Part shown: positions 22,411 through 29,278 of the stretch, in pieces
How the letters are laid out: every line of letters begins with the position of its first letter
Numbering within the stretch: position 1 is the first letter of the stretch
Assembly (NCBI GenBank): GCA_934096105.1
Contig: CAKOLH010000011.1
Coordinates: 1 to 30,776, forward strand
Reading direction: 5' to 3'
Length of the DNA stretch: 30,776 bases
DNA from: an uncultured Bacilli bacterium
Lineage (GTDB): Bacteria > Bacillota_I > Bacilli_A > RF39 > UBA660
Notes under the pieces: generated by a model
Database searches by the model: none
What the model was told of the DNA's origin: nothing
The model's input: only the letters and a program-made list of their open reading frames with translations
Position numbers and translations under genes: made by a program

Positions 22411-23408
22411 TGGATACAGTAATAGCAAATAAATATAGTGATATATTAAGTACACTAAATATAGAAGTATCTAAGAAACTAGAGGGAGTCTACGAAGTAG
22501 ATGAAATAATATCTACTTTTGGAAATTATTTCTTTAATAAAATGTTTTTAGATATAACTGCTATTAAAGATTATAAAGATTTAAATAACTTACAAAAATT
22601 ATCAATGAGTATTAATATGGATAAAGTTATATTATTACTTGATAAAGATGATCAAATAAGTGATTCAAAAGTCTTTCTATCTAAATTAGTAAGTATGGGA
22701 ATATATAACTTTACTAAAGATTCTAATGATCTAATGTATTTATATACTAATCCTAATATTTATAGAGATGTAGCCCATTATCAAAATATTGATAGTATAG
22801 TAGAAGAAACACCAAATGCTTCTCTCGACTTGTCTACTAAAAAAATACTTGGAGTTAAGAATGTAACTGATTCAGCAGGAGCAACAACTCTAGTATACCT
22901 ACTAAAGAAAACATTAAGTGATTATTATAGTACTATTGCTATAGAACTAAATAAAAGGGATTTAACATACTTTCATGATAAGGATTGTTTATCAATAAAA
23001 GAAGATGCCCTTGAAGATACAATAAATAAATATAGTAGTATAAATACCTTTGTTATAGATCTAGACAGAACTAACAAGGAACATATATGTACTGATGTAT
23101 TATATTTAATAGAGCCTAGTACTATTAAATTAAACAAATTATCATTAATAAATCCTAAGATATTTGGTGAGTTAAAAGGTAAGAATATAATACTAAATAA
23201 GAGTCTATTAAATAATAGTGATATAGCTAATTTTGAAGTAGAATCAGATTTAAAAGTATTTTATAATATGCCCCCATTAAACGATAAAGAAGATGTAAGT
23301 AAATATATATTACCTCTTCTAGAAAAATTAGGATATATTAAAGTACAAGAAGAAACACAAGAAGAATCTCCTAAAAAGAGTATCTTCGATATATTCAAAA
23401 AGAAATAA
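22410..23408 (+). CDS. cpaE: CpaE/TadZ-like protein with degenerate P-loop
   Basis: 332 aa. The N-terminal half (about 1-125) could be a receiver-like or localisation domain (DKVILLLDKDDQISDSKVFLSKL). The C-terminal half is a ParA/MinD-like fold: LGVKNVTDSAGATTL at about 148-161 occupies the deviant Walker A place (normally K-G-G-x-G-K/A-T-T), followed by an IAIELN strand and a VIDLDR strand. The first conserved Lys is missing (T-D-S-A-G-A-T-T at 153-160), so ATP hydrolysis is doubtful; atypical Walker motifs are known in TadZ/CpaE. In Tad systems this protein positions the machine in the cell. It is the last gene of the Tad block, before a terminator. Confidence 0.75.
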   Translation: MDTVIANKYSDILSTLNIEVSKKLEGVYEVDEIISTFGNYFFNKMFLDITAIKDYKDLNNLQKLSMSINMDKVILLLDKDDQISDSKVFLSKLVSMGIYNFTKDSNDLMYLYTNPNIYRDVAHYQNIDSIVEETPNASLDLSTKKILGVKNVTDSAGATTLVYLLKKTLSDYYSTIAIELNKRDLTYFHDKDCLSIKEDALEDTINKYSSINTFVIDLDRTNKEHICTDVLYLIEPSTIKLNKLSLINPKIFGELKGKNIILNKSLLNNSDIANFEVESDLKVFYNMPPLNDKEDVSKYILPLLEKLGYIKVQEETQEESPKKSIFDIFKKK

Positions 23409-23427
23409 AGTAATTTACTTATAAGAT

Positions 23428-23450
23428 AAACGCAGTATAAGCGTTTTTTT
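23428..23450 (+). terminator. Intrinsic terminator ending the Tad-like operon
   Basis: A 6-bp stem AAACGC/GCGTTT (23428-23433 with 23441-23446), a 7-base loop and T-rich tail. It is a real break between the Tad block and the T4SS-like block. Confidence 0.8.
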
Positions 23451-23472
23451 ATTTTTTTCTTTGTTAAAACCA

Positions 23473-23501
23473 TTGACAAATATTACCAATTTATATAAAA
23501 T
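23473..23501 (+). promoter_or_regulatory. Promoter for the 176-aa gene
   Basis: TTGACA at 23473-23478, a 17-base spacer and TAAAAT at 23496-23501, followed by GGGGAGGAAAG as the ribosome site. Confidence 0.83.
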
Positions 23502-23533
23502 AGTAGACAATTTAAGGGGAGGAAAGAGATATA

Positions 23534-24064
23534 ATGAAATTTACTAGTAATTCAAATGAATTTAAAAAATCAAAAACAAAAATAAAAAAGGAAAATGGTA
23601 TGGAATATGAAATAGAAGCAAAAAGTGATCCAGAGTTTGATCAGATGGAAAAAGAAGCCAATAAAATCTATGATAAATATCACAAAAATCATATTCCAAG
23701 TAGTCAAAGAGGAAAGGGTATAATAATTGCTGATATACCAGAAACTGCAAATATATGTAATGAGATGTTTAATAATACCTTTGTTGATGAATCACATTTA
23801 ATATTAAATATAGAATCTCTTTTACTAGCAGTATCAAATATTTTAGATACTAAAGAACTAATTCCAGAAGAAAAAGAGGAATTAGAAAAAGCAAAAAAAC
23901 TATTAATGGAATTAAAAGCAGCATATACAGAAAAAAAGATAATAATATTAAATGAAAAAGATAACGAAGCATTATTATTTATATTAAAAAGTTTCAAAAG
24001 GCATAAAGAAAATAAAAAAAGCAATGCAAAAAAATTAATAAAAGAAAAAATAATTAATAAGTAA
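23534..24064 (+). CDS. Soluble hypothetical protein between the Tad and T4SS-like blocks
   Basis: 176 aa, highly charged, Lys/Glu-rich, no membrane helix or signal. Predicted mostly helical, with the C-terminal 50 residues very basic (KSFKRHKENKKSNAKKLIKEK). I do not recognise it. It has its own promoter and its own terminator, so it is a one-gene unit. Location inside the secretion locus suggests a regulator or cytoplasmic accessory factor, but there is no motif to support a specific role. Alternatively it is a passenger. Confidence 0.65.
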   Translation: MKFTSNSNEFKKSKTKIKKENGMEYEIEAKSDPEFDQMEKEANKIYDKYHKNHIPSSQRGKGIIIADIPETANICNEMFNNTFVDESHLILNIESLLLAVSNILDTKELIPEEKEELEKAKKLLMELKAAYTEKKIIILNEKDNEALLFILKSFKRHKENKKSNAKKLIKEKIINK

Positions 24065-24094
24065 TTGTCAAATAATTGACAATTACTTATTTTT
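24059..24094 (+). terminator. Intrinsic terminator that also holds the next -35 box
   Basis: A perfect 12-bp stem (24059-24070 with 24077-24088) with a 6-base loop and T-rich tail (TTATTTTT). TTGACA at 24076-24081 is in the loop and 3' arm, so the terminator and the following promoter share bases. Confidence 0.8.
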
Positions 24095-24104
24095 ATTGTA
24101 ATAT
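24076..24104 (+). promoter_or_regulatory. Promoter for the VirB2-like gene
   Basis: TTGACA at 24076-24081, a 17-base spacer and TAATAT at 24099-24104. A TATAAT at 24104-24109 overlaps but is too far from the -35. AAGGAGGAAG is the ribosome site. Confidence 0.65.
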
Positions 24105-24132
24105 ATAATTATAAGTAAGGAGGAAGAAGCGT

Positions 24133-24462
24133 ATGTATTTTTTAGATGGATGTCCTGCTGGACTAGCACCAGTATTGGGAATAGTTAATTTTGTTATTAA
24201 TGCTATTATGATAGGAGTTCCAATAATATTAATAGTATTAGGAATGATAGATTTAGGAAAAGCAGTAATAGCAAGTAAAGAAGATGAAGTAAAGAAAGCT
24301 ACTAAAGCTTTTGGTAAGAGATTCCTATATGCTGTAGGTGTATTTGCAGTAGTATGGCTAGTTACATTCGTATTTGATACAGTTAATAGTGCTACAGGCG
24401 GCGAAATAGATCCTAATAAAGCCGATTGGCGTTCTTGTTGGAATCAAATAAGAAATTCCTAA
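24133..24462 (+). CDS. VirB2/TrbC-like two-helix pilin-type protein
   Basis: 109 aa with two hydrophobic helices (about 17-43 and 63-86) joined by a charged, Lys/Glu/Asp-rich loop (ASKEDEVKKATKAFGKR). This is the shape of VirB2/TrbC-like subunits in T4SS. There is one Cys just before helix 1 (DGCPAG) and one after helix 2 (RSCW), both probably outside. No cleaved signal is seen, so the first helix may itself act as one. The loop and helices match the last 90 residues of the 602-aa protein downstream (PIILI-x-x-G-x-x-D, K-A-V-x-A, E-D-x-x-K-K-A). A strong ribosome site precedes it and a terminator follows, so it can be made in large amounts on its own. Confidence 0.7.
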   Translation: MYFLDGCPAGLAPVLGIVNFVINAIMIGVPIILIVLGMIDLGKAVIASKEDEVKKATKAFGKRFLYAVGVFAVVWLVTFVFDTVNSATGGEIDPNKADWRSCWNQIRNS

Positions 24463-24475
24463 ATAAAAAAATAAT

Positions 24476-24504
24476 AAAAGAAATCAAAAAATGATTTCTT
24501 TTTT
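24476..24504 (+). terminator. Intrinsic terminator after the VirB2-like gene
   Basis: A perfect 11-bp stem (24476-24486 with 24492-24502), a 5-base loop and T6. It separates the small VirB2-like unit from the 602-aa gene. Confidence 0.9.
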
Positions 24505-24512
24505 CTAATTAG

Positions 24513-24523
24513 TATGCTATAAT
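24513..24523 (+). promoter_or_regulatory. Extended -10 promoter for the 602-aa gene onward
   Basis: TATAAT at 24518-24523 preceded by TGC (extended -10). The -35 region (about 24495-24500) is poor (TTTCTT) and lies in the terminator stem. No terminator follows before the window edge, so it may drive all T4SS-like genes from 24566 on. Confidence 0.6.
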
Positions 24524-24565
24524 TTAAATGTGATAATTTAACTTTTTTAAAGGAGTGAACAATAT

Positions 24566-26374
24566 ATGAAAAATAATAAAAAAATATCATTAGGAGTCAT
24601 AATAATTTTTATTTCAATGGTATTATTTACAAGTGAGGCAAATGCACTAGTTATGTGGATGCAGTGTACTGACAGCCCAGAAGATGAAGTCGCAACCAAC
24701 AACAATGATTTTAAATACTATAATACCTATGCTCTTATAAACAATGCACAAAATGCATCGGTAAGGCACTTAGTATATAATCCTAATGATTTTTATAAAA
24801 GCAAAAAGCCAGTATATATACTTTATAATTATAATGGAGCAAACAAAAATGGACAAGATGTTGGTAATATTTGCTGGTATCGTGATGTGTTTGATGAGAT
24901 GAAATATTGTGATATTAATTATGATTCGCTAATAAACATAACAGAATTATTTAACGGTTCTTGCCCAACAACAATATATCAAACTGAAGGATATGAAACT
25001 TCAGGCTCAGTAAAAGGGGATTTTCTAGTACTTGCTGGCAAAAAAAATGCAAGTTCAAAAAATGTTGAAACTTTAAACGATATGGAACTAGTAATTTATG
25101 GCTTTGAAAATGAAAACGGCGAGCAAGCCATAATGGTTGAGGGATATAATAGTTCTGGATTATATGGATATGCAACCACATGGCATGATTGGAAATCATT
25201 TGAAAAAAGTCTGAACATGAAAATAGATAATGATAGTAATGATTTAATTGCAGAAACCTCATACTCAAAAGAATACATGTCATGGACAGCATCAACACAA
25301 GCAAGAAGAGCTAATAAATTCGGCAGAAATTATTTTAAATTGCTAGATAGTAGCAGACCATGGCTAGTAGGAACAGTCGATAATCAAAAATTTACCGTGA
25401 TAGAAACTGTCGATGGAAAAAATGTAATGTATCGTAGTGACGATAGCAACAGTAAAATCTATAATTGGGTTTCAGAATGGTTTAAAAAATATGATAAAGA
25501 ATTATCAAAGCAAATTGAAGCAGTTAAAAATTTGAAAAGTGAAAAATACCAAAAAGCTTATAATGCATCAAAAGAAATTAGTAAAGCTGTAGAGGAAGGA
25601 AAAAAATATGATTTTGGTGACTATAGTCCATCACAAATGGTATTAGATATAAATGATGCATACAAAGAAATAGAAATAGTATTAAATAACAGTGAGTCAA
25701 TGTATGATTATTATGATGAACAATGTAATTTAGTCACAAATGGAAAGGCAAGCGATGCATTAGGGGCAATGACAACACAATTCAATTGTGAAGTGTTTAA
25801 TGTATCATCGCTTAATAAACTTCCAAATAAGACTAACCCTGCGATGCTTAATGAATTAATAGTGTCATTGTTAAGTAGAGCATTAAACAAGCATACTAAT
25901 TCAGACATTTCTGTTGAAACATTGCAAAGTACAGCAAAAGAGTACGCAAAGATGTTTGCTGTCGCAATTAAATATATAAATAAAAGTGAGGCTCTAACAG
26001 AAGAAGCTAATGCAATAGTAAAAGAAACTGAAGAAAAGTATTCAGAATTGTCAAAAGAACTTGGTTTGGAAGTAATAATTGATTGTGAAGATTTAATTGG
26101 TGAAGATTTAAGAGCGAAAATAGGTAGTTATCTAAATATTATTAAAATAGCAGTTCCAATAATATTAATTGGCTTTGGAATTGTAGATTTTACCAAGGCT
26201 GTTTTTGCGGGTGATGAAGATAAGATGAAAAAAGCACAAAAAGATTTCTTGCTACGAATAGGAATTGCAATTATATTCTTTTTGACCCCAACAATTGTAG
26301 ACTTCTTATTAGGAATTGCCAATAAAGTATGGAACTTTATCGAACCTGGTTCTTGTGGAATATTTAATAATTAA
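24566..26374 (+). CDS. Exported Cys-containing protein with a C-terminal VirB2-like module
   Basis: 602 aa. A signal peptide (about 1-28, ending SEANA) is followed by an outer domain of about 470 residues with cysteines mostly in the first 140 and later around 395 and 415. A helical, Lys/Glu-rich stretch (about 300-380) may be a coiled coil. The last about 95 residues carry two hydrophobic helices split by a GDEDKMKKAQKDFLLR loop, matching the preceding VirB2-like protein. The arrangement is therefore exported domain plus membrane hairpin. AAAGGAGTGAAC precedes the start. Leu codons are often TTG and bases are less A+T-rich than in the flanking genes. No enzyme motif; role unknown, perhaps a specialised pilin or surface subunit fixed to the T4SS-like channel. 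Confidence 0.72.
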   Translation: MKNNKKISLGVIIIFISMVLFTSEANALVMWMQCTDSPEDEVATNNNDFKYYNTYALINNAQNASVRHLVYNPNDFYKSKKPVYILYNYNGANKNGQDVGNICWYRDVFDEMKYCDINYDSLINITELFNGSCPTTIYQTEGYETSGSVKGDFLVLAGKKNASSKNVETLNDMELVIYGFENENGEQAIMVEGYNSSGLYGYATTWHDWKSFEKSLNMKIDNDSNDLIAETSYSKEYMSWTASTQARRANKFGRNYFKLLDSSRPWLVGTVDNQKFTVIETVDGKNVMYRSDDSNSKIYNWVSEWFKKYDKELSKQIEAVKNLKSEKYQKAYNASKEISKAVEEGKKYDFGDYSPSQMVLDINDAYKEIEIVLNNSESMYDYYDEQCNLVTNGKASDALGAMTTQFNCEVFNVSSLNKLPNKTNPAMLNELIVSLLSRALNKHTNSDISVETLQSTAKEYAKMFAVAIKYINKSEALTEEANAIVKETEEKYSELSKELGLEVIIDCEDLIGEDLRAKIGSYLNIIKIAVPIILIGFGIVDFTKAVFAGDEDKMKKAQKDFLLRIGIAIIFFLTPTIVDFLLGIANKVWNFIEPGSCGIFNN

Positions 26375-26395
26375 AAATAAAGGGAGGTAAATAAT

Positions 26396-28402
26396 ATGAT
26401 ATATGTATTGTCGTTTTGGTCCGATGTTGCATTTTCAATAAAGCAAGCGTTAAGAACATTTTCTTGTACTATAGCAGCAGTTATCTACAACTTTATTGTA
26501 GATTTGTACAATGTTTTTATGTATACTGCACGTGCAGAAATACTTGAAAGTAGTTTCATTCAAGGAATATACAACAAGGTCGGAATGATATTAGGAATAT
26601 TTATGGTATTTAAATTATCATTTTCTTTAATACAATCTCTTGTTGACCCTAATAAGTTCACAGATGAAAAAAAAGGCTTTGGAGGAATTATAAAAAGAAG
26701 TGTAATTTCAATAGTACTCTTAGGTATAACGCCTTCAATATTTCGTATGGCATTTGATTTACAAAATTTAGTCGTTGGTACTGCAAACAACACAGATAAC
26801 ATTATATATAAATTGATTGTTGGTACAGCACCATCAAAAGATGCTGAAAGCTTTGGACATGTAATAGCCTCTGAATTGTATTTTGGTTTTTATACTGAAA
26901 ATGACCCACTTAAATTAAACGAAGGCTTGGAGGTAACATACCCAGACAGTGGTGGTGTTCAGTTAGAAGTTCATGATTATGATTACTTGAAAAGTCAAGT
27001 TCTAGAGGGACATTTGTCATTTAGTGATACAGTTGACTATATTTCGGTAACAAGTGCTGGACAATATGTAATTAAGTGGGATGGATTATTTGCGATAGCA
27101 TTTGGACTATTTATGGTATATATATTGATTACATATTGTATAAGTGTTGCAACTCGTGTAATTCAATTGGCATATTTGCAATTGATAGCACCAGTTCCAA
27201 TACTATCATATATTTCAGATTCTGAAGGAACATTCAAGAATTGGACCAAGCAATGTATGACAACATATTTAGATTTATTTATAAGACTGGCAATAATTTA
27301 TTTTATAATAACAGTTAGCACACAGATAATGGAGGCACTTAGCAATACAGGAAGCGTACTTTATGAAAGTACAGGGCTTGAACCAGATAGTGGAACGGCA
27401 AAGTGGGTAGTAAGATTCTTACTTATTGGCTTGTTTATGTTTGGAAAAAGAGTGCCCGAGTTATTAAAAGATTTATTTCCTAATTTGAGTGGCGGTGGCG
27501 CTGCAAGTATTGGATTTTCTCCTAAATTACCAAAAGGAGTTTCCGGTTTTGCGAAAGGGGCAGCTACACTTGGCCTAGGAGCCGTAGTTGGTGGGGTAGC
27601 AGGGGCTGCTACTGGTATTAAACATGGTGAAGGCTTTAGAGGTAAATTAGCCGGTGCCTTTGGTGGACTTGGCCGTGGCGCAACAAGTGCTAAAACAAAA
27701 GGAAATATATTCAAAAATGCCCAGGCTGGAATGAACAGTACTAGGGCAGCAAGACAAAGAGCGTACGAAAAAAATCACGATGGTTCAACATTCTGGGGAA
27801 GAAATGTTACAGCAGGTAGTGCTGTAAGAACAAAAGATGATTTTGATAGAGAAATTGCAGCAAACGATGCATATGGAAGCACAATGAAACTAATAGAGTC
27901 CGAAACTGATAAAGATGCAAGAGTAATAACAGCTCAAAATAATTTGAGCTCAATCTCAACCAAAGGAAGAACAACGCAAGCAATTACAGTAAATGGAAGA
28001 AACTACTCTGCTGGTGATAGAATAGCAGCAACAGACTTAAATGATGCAATATCGGTTGCACAAAAGAATGTTAAAAAGCAAAGAATTTCATGCGTAGAAG
28101 ATGTGTATAATGGAACATCAACAAACGGAGCATTAATTAGTCTTGTTAATAGTGCAGGAGCTCAAGTTACTAAAAATGCAAGTAAAGGATACGATGGCTT
28201 TGGCAGTGTAACAGTTTCTTCGGGCACTGGACAAGTTGATTATAGTTCAACATCAACAGCCTCTTCATTAGATAAAGCTGAAGGTTTATTTGCATATAAG
28301 TCAACTGCAGCGGCAGATACTGGAGATATTAAAAATGTTGGTGGCAGTAAGAATGAGGCTTACAAAAAGGCATCTGCAAATGCTAATTATAATAAAAAAT
28401 AA
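26396..28402 (+). CDS. VirB6/TrbL-like polytopic channel protein with long Gly/Ala-rich tail
   Basis: 668 aa. Hydrophobic helices lie in the first about 370 residues (two near 20-90, others at about 100-120, 228-262, 295-320 and 335-355), including TRVIQLAYLQLIAPVPILSYI, which looks like the core region of Gram-positive VirB6/TrbL-like proteins. The C-terminal about 300 residues start with a Gly/Ala-rich hydrophobic-patch stretch (375-440) and then turn polar (Ser/Thr/Asn/Ala/Lys), with no helix, probably disordered in the cytoplasm or periphery. In T4SS VirB6 forms the inner-membrane part of the channel. GGGAGGTAAAT precedes the ATG, and it lies 22 bases after the 602-aa gene with the same unusual codon style. 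Confidence 0.75.
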   Translation: MIYVLSFWSDVAFSIKQALRTFSCTIAAVIYNFIVDLYNVFMYTARAEILESSFIQGIYNKVGMILGIFMVFKLSFSLIQSLVDPNKFTDEKKGFGGIIKRSVISIVLLGITPSIFRMAFDLQNLVVGTANNTDNIIYKLIVGTAPSKDAESFGHVIASELYFGFYTENDPLKLNEGLEVTYPDSGGVQLEVHDYDYLKSQVLEGHLSFSDTVDYISVTSAGQYVIKWDGLFAIAFGLFMVYILITYCISVATRVIQLAYLQLIAPVPILSYISDSEGTFKNWTKQCMTTYLDLFIRLAIIYFIITVSTQIMEALSNTGSVLYESTGLEPDSGTAKWVVRFLLIGLFMFGKRVPELLKDLFPNLSGGGAASIGFSPKLPKGVSGFAKGAATLGLGAVVGGVAGAATGIKHGEGFRGKLAGAFGGLGRGATSAKTKGNIFKNAQAGMNSTRAARQRAYEKNHDGSTFWGRNVTAGSAVRTKDDFDREIAANDAYGSTMKLIESETDKDARVITAQNNLSSISTKGRTTQAITVNGRNYSAGDRIAATDLNDAISVAQKNVKKQRISCVEDVYNGTSTNGALISLVNSAGAQVTKNASKGYDGFGSVTVSSGTGQVDYSSTSTASSLDKAEGLFAYKSTAAADTGDIKNVGGSKNEAYKKASANANYNKK

Positions 28403-28428
28403 AATTAGTAAAAGGAGTGTGATACATA

Positions 28429-28749
28429 GTGAATGGATATTTAGTACCTGCTAACGCTAAAAGAGGTACATTAATATTTAATATATTTAGACCTTTTGAT
28501 TTAATTATGTTTGGTACAGGAATGGCAGTAACTTTATTATTACTGGTACTTGTTGATTCTAATGATACTATAATGATATTGTTATCATGCCTACCAGTAG
28601 GAGTAACTGGCCTACTGGTAGTGCCAATACCTAATTATCATAATGTTTTATGTGCTATACAAAGTATATTTAGATTTTTTACAGAAAGAAGAAATTATAT
28701 ATGGAGAGGTTGGTGTTTCTATGAAAAATTCGGCGACGACAAAAAATAG
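28429..28749 (+). CDS. PrgI/VirB3-like membrane protein
   Basis: 106 aa from a GTG at 28429, with AAAGGAG at 28411-28417 (a rather long 11-base gap). The N-terminal YLVPANAKRGTLIFNIFRPFDLIMF segment is the typical start of PrgI-like proteins, followed by two close hydrophobic helices (about 28-45 and 48-66) and a cytoplasmic C-terminal part. PrgI is the VirB3-like partner that lies next to VirB4 in Gram-positive T4SS. Here it is followed directly by VirB4-type genes, as expected. The last 29 bases overlap the next CDS in another frame. Confidence 0.82.
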   Translation: MNGYLVPANAKRGTLIFNIFRPFDLIMFGTGMAVTLLLLVLVDSNDTIMILLSCLPVGVTGLLVVPIPNYHNVLCAIQSIFRFFTERRNYIWRGWCFYEKFGDDKK

Positions 28750-29278
28750 TTCAAAGTATACTGAAGATTGGTTACCAATTAAAAGTATTGCTAATGGAGC
28801 AATAATACTTGATAATAAATTAAAGGTAACAGGAGTTAAAATAAAACCAAGAAATATCTTTATCTTAGATCAAGGTACTCAAGATAATACAATAATAGCT
28901 TTAAAAAACTTCTATAATACAATAGATTTTGAGTTTTGGTTAATATCTGCGGATAGACCGGTAGATTTAAACAATTATCTTGCTAGATTACAATTACTAT
29001 ATAATCAAACTCCAAATCCAGCAGTAAGAAAGCTAATTAACCAAGATATAGATAAAGCTAATGACTTTATGAATAATAATATTACTGATACTGAGTACTA
29101 TATATTATTTAAAGAAAAGAATGATGATTTGATACAAAAGAGACTTAGAACTTTAATTACAGGTCTTGCTAATGCAGGCCTAGAATCTAAACAAGTATCT
29201 AATGATGATTTAAGAATAATACTTGATAATTTCCTTAATAGTGGAATGACAACTAATTTTGGGACGGTGATTGCATAA
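28721..29278 (+). CDS. VirB4 N-terminal-domain-like protein encoded separately
   Basis: 185 aa from the ATG at 28721, which lies in the last codons of the PrgI-like gene with GGAGAGGTTGGTG upstream. A longer in-frame reading begins at 28643 but lies wholly inside the PrgI-like coding sequence, so it is rejected. The pattern DWLPIKSIANGAIILDNKLKVTGVKI, then FILDQGTQDNTIIALKNFYNTI and FWLISADRPVDLNNYLARLQ, matches the N-terminal beta/alpha domain of VirB4/TraC-type T4SS ATPases. No Walker motifs are present. It probably binds the following VirB4 or PrgI. The stop overlaps the VirB4 start (TAATG). Confidence 0.72.
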   Translation: MKNSATTKNSSKYTEDWLPIKSIANGAIILDNKLKVTGVKIKPRNIFILDQGTQDNTIIALKNFYNTIDFEFWLISADRPVDLNNYLARLQLLYNQTPNPAVRKLINQDIDKANDFMNNNITDTEYYILFKEKNDDLIQKRLRTLITGLANAGLESKQVSNDDLRIILDNFLNSGMTTNFGTVIA

